From E44-bin46 sp964354655 (GTDB lineage Bacteria > Chloroflexota > Dehalococcoidia > Dehalococcoidales > E44-bin46), in assembly GCA_964354655.1 (NCBI GenBank), contig CAYHAL010000015.1, forward strand, positions 1 to 30,174: 30,174 nt of DNA. The letters run 5' to 3'. Of the stretch, positions 24,310-30,174 are shown one piece after another. How positions within the stretch are numbered: position 1 is the stretch's first letter; each line of letters opens with the position of its first letter. Position numbers and translations under genes: made by a program. The notes below the pieces were generated by a model that was not told the origin of the DNA, made no database searches, and saw only the letters and a program-made list of their open reading frames with translations.

Positions 24310-24578
24310 GGTAACCCTATCCCCTTTATCCCCTTCCCCTTAACAAGGGGAAGGGGAGGTAATAGAAAGAGGGGGCACCAGCCCCCTCTAAACTCTCCCA
24401 GTATTTTGGGGCGTATAAGAGGGGCGAAGCCCCCCCCTTTTTAATATTTCTCCCTCTTCTTTAAGGAAGAAAAAGACCAAAGGAGAGTTGAAGAGAGGCG
24501 AAGCCTCTCTTAATATAACTAGTCCCCCTTCCCCTTATTAAAAGGGGAAGGGGGATAAAGAAAGGGGGATGGGGTCAC
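24310..24578. repeat. Complete palindromic (MITE/REP-like) element upstream of mutS
   Basis: The termini GGTAACCCTATCCCCTTTAT (from 24310) and the inverse of GGGGGATGGGGTCAC (to 24578) are imperfect inverted repeats. Inside are a 12-bp hairpin (24330-24341 / 24345-24356), a 9-bp hairpin (24368-24376 / 24381-24389), GCGAAGC-loop hairpins at 24417-24433 (followed by TTTTT) and 24491-24511, and a 13-bp hairpin (24524-24536 / 24542-24554). Total length 269 bases. It occupies most of the 446-base marC-mutS gap, which holds no gene. The element at 8609 has the same plan. Confidence 0.8.
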
Positions 24579-24618
24579 TAGATAAATAATATCTATTCCT
24601 TTTAGCCCGAAATTCTAG

Positions 24619-24624
24619 TAGAAT
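24619..24624 (+). promoter_or_regulatory. mutS -10 box, leaderless transcript likely
   Basis: TAGAAT ends 9 bases before the mutS ATG, so transcription would begin at or next to the start codon. Only TTCCTT at 24596-24601 can be offered as a -35. No ribosome site is present. Confidence 0.45.
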
Positions 24625-24633
24625 AGGCTTAAG

Positions 24634-27252
24634 ATGAGGCAGGGCTCAACCCCTATTCGGCAGCAATACCTCAGGATAAAGCGAAAGTATCCCCAGGCTA
24701 TTGTCCTCTTCCGCCTTGGCGATTTCTATGAGACCTTTGATGACGATGCCAGGCTTGCCTCCCGTGAGCTGGACATCGTCCTGACCTCTAGAGAGATGGG
24801 CAAGGGGTATCGGGTGCCTATGGCTGGCATCCCCTATCATGCCCTGGATAACTATCTTGCCAGGCTCATCAATAGAGGGTATAAGGTGGCTATCTGCGAG
24901 CAGATGACCCAGCCGGGTCAGACCAGGGGTTTAGTCCAGCGTGAGGTTGTCCGTTTGGTAACCCCGGGCACAGTAATTGAGCCCAGCCTTCTTGATAGCA
25001 AGAGTAATAACTATCTGGTTAGCTTGGTTTTAGGTGACGAGGCGGTGGGCATTGCCTACGTTGATATAACCACTAGCGAGTTTGCCGTTACCCAAATGGC
25101 ATCCCAGCGGGCTACTGCTGAGCTGGAGCGGCTCAAACCGTCGGAGATTATTACCGCCAACAGTGCTGAATTGTCCGGTTTAGAATTGTCGGCTCCGGTA
25201 ACCCGGCTTGATGATTATTGGTTTGAGCTTGAGGTTGCCCGCCAAACCGTGCTCGACCACTTTGGCGTCGCTGCCCTTGATGGCTATGGCTGTGCTCACC
25301 TCCCCCTGGCAGTAAGGGCTGCCGGCTCTATTCTTTACTATATTGGGGAGACGCAGAAAGGGGTTCTGGGACAACTAACCCGGCTTTCTACCTACTCTAC
25401 TGACTTGTTTATGGCGCTGGATTTCCAGACCCAGAAAAACCTGGAGCTATTTCATAGTAGTCGTTTGGGGACAGTAGAGGGCTCACTACTATCGGTTATT
25501 GACCTGACCAAAACAGCTATGGGGAGCCGGTTGTTAAAACGGTGGTTGGGTCAGCCCCTGGTTGATGTCGCCGAACTGGCTAAGCGGCAGGATGCCATTG
25601 GTTGGTTCTGTGATAATACCCTGGCTCGTAACCAGATAATTTCTTTGCTCGGTGACGCCGCTGACCTTGAGCGATTGATTAATCGGGTGTGGGGTAATGT
25701 TGCTACTCCTCGTGAGTTAATAAGCCTGAAGCATAGCCTGGAGGTTATACCCAAGCTGACAGAGGTAATTGAGGCTGGTCAAGAAAGCAGTGCCATTGCT
25801 TGGCTCAAGGATGAATTTAAGCCCCGCCAGGATGTTATTGATTTAATTTCCGAGGCGATAGAAGAGCCGCTTTTATCGGCTTTGGGTGAGGGTGGGGTAA
25901 TCAGGCAGGGTTTCTCTGAGGAACTAGACAGCTTTCGCCTGGCATCTAAGAATGCTAAGCAATATCTGGCTAATCTGGAGCGCCAGGAGCGAGAGAAGAC
26001 GGGGATTAAATCGCTGAAGGTGGGTTTTAATAAGGTCTTCGGTTATTATATTGAGGTATCTAAATCTAACCTCAGTCAGGTGCCCCAGCACTATATTAGA
26101 AAGCAGACCCTGGTCGGTGGTGAGCGCTTCTTCACTCCCGAGCTAAAAGAGTATGAGTCGCTGATTCTGAATGCCCGGGACAGGATTAGTGAGCTTGAGA
26201 CTAGTATCTTTCATCGGGTATGCTGTCAGGTAGCCACTGCCAGCGAGCGCATTTTAGCTGCCGCCAACGCCTTGGCTCATATAGATGTGTTCTCTAGCTT
26301 AGCCGAGGTAACGGTGCGTTATAGCTATATCCGACCTAAGTTGACCGCCGAGGACGAAATAATTATTACTCAGGGACGCCACCCGGTAGTAGAGAGGAGT
26401 CTGTTTGACACCAGTTTTGTGCCTAATGATACCTACCTGTCCAATGATGACGCCCAGCTTATTGTTCTCACTGGTCCCAATATGTCAGGCAAATCAACCT
26501 ACCTGAGACAGGTAGCCTTGATTGTCCTTTTAGCCCAGACAGGTAGCTTTGTCCCTGCCGATTCAGCTACTATCGGCGTGGTTGACCGCATTTTTACCCG
26601 GATTGGTGCCAGGGAAGACATCACCGCCGGTCAATCTACCTTTATGGTGGAGATGGTGGAGACAGCCAATATCTTGAATAATGCTACCCCTCGCTCATTA
26701 ATCATCCTTGATGAGATTGGGCGGGGCACCAGCACCTATGATGGGTTGTCTATCGCTCGGGCTGTTGCCGAGTATATCCATAACTATTCTAGGCTTGGCG
26801 CCAAGACCCTGTTTGCCACCCATTATCATGAGATGGTAGAGCTGGCTAGCTTCCTGCCTCGGGTGAAGAACTTCAATGTTGCTGTAGCCGAGGAGGGGGG
26901 CAAGGTCATCTTCTTATACAAAATCGTGCCCGGTGGTGTTGATAAGAGCTACGGTATCCATGTGGCTCAACTAGCCGGGCTACCTAAATCGGTGGTGCAC
27001 CGCGCCCGAGAGGTGTTAGTGGAGCTAGAGGGGGATAGTAGCCGAAAGGCGGGGACGGCAAAGCGGTGGCGGAAGAAGGAGGTAGCTCAGCAGCTAACGT
27101 TCTTAGAGCAGAAATCACCGGTAGTAGAAGAGCTTGAGAAGCTGGACATTGATTCCTTGACCCCGTTTGAAGCGCTGACCAAGCTCTACGAACTGCAAAA
27201 GAAGGCTAAGGAAGGAGGTAATATATGGCTCGGTTCAAATCAGAAGAAGTAG
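24634..27252 (+). CDS. mutS: DNA mismatch repair protein MutS
   Basis: MutS recognises mismatches and starts repair with MutL. The 872-residue protein has the full MutS1 layout: mismatch-binding domain I with the Phe-x-Glu motif (GDFYE; F31, E33), connector, core/lever with KVGFNKVFGYYIEVSK clamp region, and the C-terminal ABC-type ATPase with Walker A TGPNMSGKSTYL, GAREDITAGQSTFMVEM signature, Walker B LIILDEIGRGTSTYDG and ATHYHEM (H-loop). The tail ends in SLTPFEALTKLYELQKKAKE, the usual MutS ending, plus about ten extra residues (GGNIWLGSNQKK) translated from the start of the next gene. The last 28 bases overlap the DUF2148 gene in another frame. No ribosome site precedes the ATG. Confidence 0.97.
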   Translation: MRQGSTPIRQQYLRIKRKYPQAIVLFRLGDFYETFDDDARLASRELDIVLTSREMGKGYRVPMAGIPYHALDNYLARLINRGYKVAICEQMTQPGQTRGLVQREVVRLVTPGTVIEPSLLDSKSNNYLVSLVLGDEAVGIAYVDITTSEFAVTQMASQRATAELERLKPSEIITANSAELSGLELSAPVTRLDDYWFELEVARQTVLDHFGVAALDGYGCAHLPLAVRAAGSILYYIGETQKGVLGQLTRLSTYSTDLFMALDFQTQKNLELFHSSRLGTVEGSLLSVIDLTKTAMGSRLLKRWLGQPLVDVAELAKRQDAIGWFCDNTLARNQIISLLGDAADLERLINRVWGNVATPRELISLKHSLEVIPKLTEVIEAGQESSAIAWLKDEFKPRQDVIDLISEAIEEPLLSALGEGGVIRQGFSEELDSFRLASKNAKQYLANLERQEREKTGIKSLKVGFNKVFGYYIEVSKSNLSQVPQHYIRKQTLVGGERFFTPELKEYESLILNARDRISELETSIFHRVCCQVATASERILAAANALAHIDVFSSLAEVTVRYSYIRPKLTAEDEIIITQGRHPVVERSLFDTSFVPNDTYLSNDDAQLIVLTGPNMSGKSTYLRQVALIVLLAQTGSFVPADSATIGVVDRIFTRIGAREDITAGQSTFMVEMVETANILNNATPRSLIILDEIGRGTSTYDGLSIARAVAEYIHNYSRLGAKTLFATHYHEMVELASFLPRVKNFNVAVAEEGGKVIFLYKIVPGGVDKSYGIHVAQLAGLPKSVVHRAREVLVELEGDSSRKAGTAKRWRKKEVAQQLTFLEQKSPVVEELEKLDIDSLTPFEALTKLYELQKKAKEGGNIWLGSNQKK

Positions 27253-27797
27253 AAAGGGAAGCGGTGCGAATGGTCGGAGCCATGATGGCATCGAGTGCTA
27301 GGACGGCTCCTAAGGGTAGAGGTGTTGATGCCATAAAGACACTGATTATTGATGGTAGCGACCTTGAATTGCTAGCCAATGCCATGGAGGATAAGGCGAA
27401 GGAGCGCCCACCCTATTTATTTTCTGCCTTTAGCCGGGATGCGGGCAATGTCAAACATTCCTGTTGTGTTTTGCTAATTGGGGTTACGGGGGAGCCCAAG
27501 AAAATTGAGCAACCTTTCGACTGTGGTGCTTGCGGGTATGGAACGTGTAAAAAGTTGCTCAATGCGAGAAAGCGACAGGGAAATGATTTTATTGGTCCAA
27601 TTTGTATGTTTCAGGCAATTGATTTAGGTATTGCTCTAGCTTCAGCCGTCAAACTGGCTAGTGAGCTTAACGTGGACAACCGCATGATGTACACAATCGG
27701 GGCTGCGGCAAAGAAATTAGGGCTTTTGGATTCTGACGTCATTATCGGTATTCCGTTATCTGTATCCGGTAAGAATATTTATTTTGACCGGAAGTAA
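27225..27797 (+). CDS. DUF2148 ferredoxin-domain protein
   Basis: A 190-residue protein beginning inside the mutS 3' end, with GGAGG 6 bases before the ATG. The middle carries a cysteine cluster, FDCGACGYGTCKKL (C-x2-C-x4-C) with a further Cys in GPICMF, the four-Cys pattern expected for a 4Fe-4S cluster in DUF2148 proteins. C-terminal DVIIGIPLSVSGKNIYFDR is also typical of the family. Function is unknown; a redox or metal-sensing role is only inferred. It has no obvious functional link to mutS, and it is followed by a degraded copy of the mutS tail, so its present position may result from recombination. Confidence 0.9.
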   Translation: MARFKSEEVEREAVRMVGAMMASSARTAPKGRGVDAIKTLIIDGSDLELLANAMEDKAKERPPYLFSAFSRDAGNVKHSCCVLLIGVTGEPKKIEQPFDCGACGYGTCKKLLNARKRQGNDFIGPICMFQAIDLGIALASAVKLASELNVDNRMMYTIGAAAKKLGLLDSDVIIGIPLSVSGKNIYFDRK

Positions 27798-27798
27798 G

Positions 27799-27867
27799 CC
27801 AACATCCCTACACCCTCTTACGGCGTCAAAGCTTCGTGAACTGCAAAAGAAGGTAAGGGAGGGGTAG
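27799..27867 (+). pseudogene. Relic of a mutS 3' end
   Basis: In one frame this reads SLHPLTASKLRELQKKVREG and stops (TAG 27865-27867). The true MutS tail reads SLTPFEALTKLYELQKKAKEG at 27160-27220. The DNA shares the exact 16-mer GAACTGCAAAAGAAGG (27190-27205 and 27838-27853), and the alignment needs only one codon gap. There is no start codon, so it is a leftover of a mutS gene rather than a gene. Confidence 0.7.
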
Positions 27868-27901
27868 GGAAAGTTATTGTGTGTTATAAAGGAGGCAACT
27901 A

Positions 27902-28294
27902 ATGCTAGGAGAAAGAAGACATTATCGGGTAACGCGAAGAATGACCTGGGCGGGGCGGGTAATTGGGTTGGGTACTGTAGGTTTCGTCTTGGCCTTTTTG
28001 ATTGGCGAGACCAGCGCTGAATTTCTGGCTAAAGGCTGGGCGGCGGTCACCGTAGAAACTATTATAGTAGGTGTGATTACTGTAATTGCCCTGGCTGGCT
28101 GTATTGTATCCTGGGGGAAACAGCGAGCCGCTGGTGTACTGCTGATTGTCAGTGCTTTTTTAACGGCCACCAATATACCGCCACTTCAGCCCCTCATTCC
28201 AAATAATGTTAGGGTCTGGTTAATAGTAGGTCTGCCGTATCTTGTTGCCGGCACTCTCTTCCTCAACTCGTGGCGGCTGTCACGGGGATTCTAA
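27902..28294 (+). CDS. Four-TM membrane protein, first of a tandem paralogous pair
   Basis: A 130-residue protein with a basic N-terminus (RRHYRVTRRMTWAGR) and four hydrophobic helices at about residues 18-35, 50-70, 77-93 and 104-122. AAAGGAGG precedes the ATG by 7 bases. The end, LPYLVAGTLFLNSWRLSRG, is nearly repeated in the next protein (LPLLVAGVLFLNSWRLSRE). I do not recognise a characterised family, and no charged residues in the helices suggest a transporter. It is separated by 12 bases from its paralogue and probably cotranscribed. Confidence 0.78.
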   Translation: MLGERRHYRVTRRMTWAGRVIGLGTVGFVLAFLIGETSAEFLAKGWAAVTVETIIVGVITVIALAGCIVSWGKQRAAGVLLIVSAFLTATNIPPLQPLIPNNVRVWLIVGLPYLVAGTLFLNSWRLSRGF

Positions 28295-28306
28295 AGGAGG
28301 TAAATT

Positions 28307-28699
28307 ATGATAGCGGGACGAATGAGGTTGGCAGCGCGAATAATTGGTTTTATTTCAGCAGGGCTTGGTGGAGAGTTTATTGGTGAAGGTGCTTATGTTT
28401 TGGTGCGTGCGGCTAGGGGTTGGCCAGTAGTTATAGATGCAGGTGCTCTAACTGGCGTTCTAGCAGGCATGTTTAGTGGAATTGGGCTAGCTGCCTGTAT
28501 TTTGTCCTTTTGGAGGGAGCGGGCGGCTGGCATAATGTTGGTTTCAGTGGCTGCGGCGATGGGCATCTTTGTAAGCATCTTTTCTGCGCCTGCGATAATC
28601 CCTGATCGGCTGATAATCTGGTTATGGATGGGCTTACCACTTCTCGTTGCCGGCGTGCTATTCCTCAACTCCTGGCGGCTGTCAAGAGAGCTAGCCTAG
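28307..28699 (+). CDS. Four-TM membrane protein, second of a tandem paralogous pair
   Basis: A 130-residue protein, the same length as its neighbour upstream, with the same four-helix plan and shared segments: RIIGF/RVIGLG near the N-terminus, LAACILSFWRERAAGIMLV versus LAGCIVSWGKQRAAGVLLI in the middle, and the near-identical C-terminus ending in LFLNSWRLSR. AAAGGAGG lies 7 bases before the ATG. The pair arose by tandem duplication and then diverged substantially, so two distinct subunits of a hetero-oligomer are possible. No function is known. It converges on the 28717 gene, with 17 bases between stops. Confidence 0.78.
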   Translation: MIAGRMRLAARIIGFISAGLGGEFIGEGAYVLVRAARGWPVVIDAGALTGVLAGMFSGIGLAACILSFWRERAAGIMLVSVAAAMGIFVSIFSAPAIIPDRLIIWLWMGLPLLVAGVLFLNSWRLSRELA

Positions 28700-28716
28700 C
28701 CAGAGCGCCCTGCGCT

Positions 28717-29073
28717 TTAGTCGAATATAGTGCAAACTGGGCACTTCCAGCCTGTTCCAGCAGGGCGGCTTGGATGAATTTTATTGTCTAGCTTTTCGCT
28801 ACCACCGAAGTCGTGATAGTTATGACACTCCTTTTCAAAAGCAGCCTTCGAAGAAGTTGTGTAGCTATATTTGAAATGTTTGTATTTGCTAGTTAGCCTC
28901 GCTTTAAGTTCTAGGTTGACGTCGCTGTCTGACCGCCCAACATACTGAACGATAAAAGTGCCGTTATCCTTTGTGTACCCCAGAGCGTAATTGCCAGGTG
29001 ATGTTCTTGTAACAACCCTGTCAATCTCTGAAGAAGTGAAGACATATGGACCTTCCATTCCCAAAGTAGCCAT
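28717..29073 (-). CDS. Small GIY-YIG-like protein with C-terminal zinc-ribbon half
   Basis: A 118-residue protein. PGNYALGY (26-33) and QYVGRS (43-48) correspond to the GIY and YIG strands; R59 in ELKARL and E80 or E82 in AAFEKECHNYH sit where the catalytic Arg and Glu of GIY-YIG nucleases lie. The end, NKIHPSRPAGTGWKCPVC, with C83, H84, H86 and H100, could bind zinc. GNY instead of GIY makes it a divergent member, so nuclease activity is uncertain. The ribosome site is strong (AAAGGAGGTGAATC-ATG). It is last in a minus-strand group of three with a lipoprotein and a second GIY-YIG-like protein. Confidence 0.7.
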   Translation of the reverse strand: MATLGMEGPYVFTSSEIDRVVTRTSPGNYALGYTKDNGTFIVQYVGRSDSDVNLELKARLTSKYKHFKYSYTTSSKAAFEKECHNYHDFGGSEKLDNKIHPSRPAGTGWKCPVCTIFD

Positions 29074-29120
29074 GATTCACCTCCTTTCTATTTGAAATTA
29101 TCTGGTTATTGCTCAAGTAG

Positions 29121-29465
29121 CTATTTCCTCGCAAACGCTCCAATATATACCGCAGTTAAGGTCTTTTCAAACACAGTCCAACGATAAATATTGGCACCGT
29201 AGTAGAAATCTGCAGTCCATTTCCCTCCCCCAATATATGTAGCACACCAGCCCTTTTGACTAGACCGGGCAAGTGCGGCGACCACATTATACTCAAGATT
29301 AACGGCTTCTTGCTGAGCTATAGCTATAGCCTCTTGGGCTGAGAGGTATGGTTCGTCAATAGTTGGAGCAGGAGTTGGCTGTGTTTGTGATTCTGGGGCA
29401 CAACCTCCTGCGATGAGCAATACCATGAATAACAAGACAAGCAGTAGAGTTTGCCAGAATTTCAT
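29121..29465 (-). CDS. Small lipoprotein of unknown function
   Basis: A 114-residue exported protein: a hydrophobic signal (WQTLLLVLLFMVLLIAGGC), lipobox AGGC with Cys22 as lipidated residue, a Pro/Thr/Gln linker, then a domain of about 75 residues starting YLSAQEAIAIAQQEA and ending WTVFEKTLTAVYIGAFARK. The helix followed by several strands, with a W-A-D-F-Y segment, resembles PepSY-like folds, but I cannot assign it. AAGGAGG lies 6 bases before the ATG. It lies between two GIY-YIG-like genes on the same strand. Confidence 0.75.
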   Translation of the reverse strand: MKFWQTLLLVLLFMVLLIAGGCAPESQTQPTPAPTIDEPYLSAQEAIAIAQQEAVNLEYNVVAALARSSQKGWCATYIGGGKWTADFYYGANIYRWTVFEKTLTAVYIGAFARK

Positions 29466-29541
29466 TCGGGCCTCCTTATTGGCTCAGCCTCTACAGTGAA
29501 GGCTTGGCAATCTTCAAGTTTTACCTTCAAGTCTCTAAGCA

Positions 29542-29823
29542 TTATCCAATTCGTTCGTTATACTTTGGGAGCTTACCATGCTTCTTTTTAAATTGTTCTA
29601 ACATCTGCTGCTCTAGTTTTTCGTGCGCTTTCGTTTCTAGGAAACGTATGAATTTGACATCTCTAGGCATAGATGGCATCTGCTGGTCAAGTCGCTCTTT
29701 TAACTTCTTACCTTCGCCAATCTTTACTATGTTCTTTCCTGCATTTCCTAGCTCATATACTCCAGGTTTTTGAGGAGCAATTTTTACTTTAGATAGCTTC
29801 GACCACCTTTTCTGGATTGGCAT
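29542..29823 (-). CDS. Minimal GIY-YIG domain protein
   Basis: A 93-residue protein from the ATG at 29823, chosen because AGGAGG lies 8 bases upstream; the GTG three codons earlier overlaps that site. It is a bare GIY-YIG fold: KPGVYELGN (GIY strand, 20-26), VKIGEG (YIG strand, 33-38), R44 in LKERL, E70 in AHEKLEQQML, and the closing KLPKYNERI (N89), which resembles the PxYN end of many GIY-YIG domains. The key Arg, Glu and Asn positions all look occupied, so it could be an active nuclease despite K replacing the Tyr of YIG. No DNA-binding domain is attached. Confidence 0.72.
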   Translation of the reverse strand: MPIQKRWSKLSKVKIAPQKPGVYELGNAGKNIVKIGEGKKLKERLDQQMPSMPRDVKFIRFLETKAHEKLEQQMLEQFKKKHGKLPKYNERIG

Positions 29824-29920
29824 TATAGTCACCTCCTACTCATACAAATGTGCGTTATCCTATATCAATATTCTACCACTGTCTGCTAGCTCGTGCTATA
29901 CATGTCCTTTATTGAATGAA

Positions 29921-30058
29921 GGGGTTAAAGGGGCGTAGCCCCTTAAAAAACAACTTCCCCTCTCCTCACCAAGGAGAGGGGGTTAGGGGGTGAGGTACCA
30001 CATCAAATTCGGGTTCCCTGAAAAATCGCAGATTTTTTAGGGTGAAAAGGGGGTGAGG
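29921..30058. repeat. Palindromic intergenic repeat, right-hand part
   Basis: Contains AAGGGGC-GTA-GCCCCTT (29928-29944), a CCCCTCTCCT/AGGAGAGGGG hairpin (29957-29966 / 29972-29981), the terminal motif GGGGGTGAGGTACC (29986-29999), a 12-bp AT-rich hairpin with one G-T pair (30016-30027 / 30031-30042) and a second GGGGGTGAGGTCAC-like end (to about 30061). Two right ends in tandem suggest nested or repeated insertion. It fills most of the 330-base gap before the last gene; 29824-29920 shows nothing I can name. Confidence 0.7.
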
Positions 30059-30101
30059 TCACAATATATTAGAAATGAACAAGGCTCAGCTAAGTAGAAA
30101 C

Positions 30102-30129
30102 TTGACTTGATGGTGTTGTCCAGTATATT
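30102..30129 (+). promoter_or_regulatory. Promoter of the right-edge gene
   Basis: TTGACT (30102-30107), a 16-base spacer and TATATT (30124-30129), with the start codon 25 bases downstream. Confidence 0.7.
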
Positions 30130-30153
30130 TTAAGTCTAGAGGGGGTGGAGCAA

Positions 30154-30174
30154 ATGTGGAGGCGGGTTCTCTTT
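30154..30174 (+). CDS. Start of a gene cut by the window edge
   Basis: ATG at 30154 follows GGGGGTGGAG (30141-30150) and a good promoter. Only seven codons (MWRRVLF) are present, so no function can be given; the basic then hydrophobic start would fit a signal peptide or membrane protein. Confidence 0.55.

Overview
The window looks like a chromosomal contig or scaffold segment of a free-living bacterium. My best guess is Chloroflexota, class Dehalococcoidia, from the overall look of the proteins and the gene set (remA-gmk pair, a bS22-like mini ribosomal protein, DUF47-PiT, DUF2148, a Trk/RCK/Usp cluster). No search was possible, so this is inference. A run of exactly 100 N flanked by identical 55-base ends shows that the sequence is a scaffolded assembly, probably metagenomic.

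Layout. 1-400: orphan HicB-like antitoxin and repeat DNA. 405-4880 (minus): a two-TM protein of unknown function downstream of mfd; mfd is cut in two by the artificial gap but is intact when the overlap is collapsed. 4974-7744 (plus): a strong promoter, proB, a 32-codon bS22-like gene easily missed by gene callers, a palindromic repeat, and proA. 7749-9430 (minus): rph and a stand-alone CinA C-terminal amidohydrolase, separated by a roughly 330-bp palindromic repeat element. 9590-13075: a small membrane protein, a DUF4349 lipoprotein, a DHA2-type MFS exporter, a possible 41-codon gene and a DUF4870-like membrane protein with a strong G-quadruplex motif in its coding strand. 13159-20626 (minus): comEA-comEC (DNA uptake), a Usp/RCK cluster and trkA-trkH (potassium uptake). 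20855-22478 (plus): DUF47-pit phosphate uptake, divergent from trkA. 22485-23394 (minus): remA-gmk. 23588-24187 (minus): MarC. 24634-27797 (plus): mutS and DUF2148, followed by a decayed second copy of the mutS tail. 27902-28699 (plus): two tandem paralogous 4-TM proteins. 28717-29823 (minus): two tiny GIY-YIG-like proteins on either side of a small lipoprotein. 30154-end: first codons of another gene behind a good promoter.

Functional themes are DNA repair (mfd, mutS), proline synthesis (proB, proA), RNA and nucleotide metabolism (rph, gmk, CinA), DNA uptake (comEA, comEC), and K+ and phosphate import (trk, pit). A conspicuous non-coding theme is a family of GC-rich palindromic, MITE- or REP-like elements at six intergenic sites. 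They share terminal sequence of the type ACCTCACCCCCTT/GGTAACCCTATCCCC, long C-tract/G-tract hairpins, and small hairpins built on a conserved GCGAAGC loop. No rRNA, tRNA, CRISPR array, transposase or phage gene was recognised.
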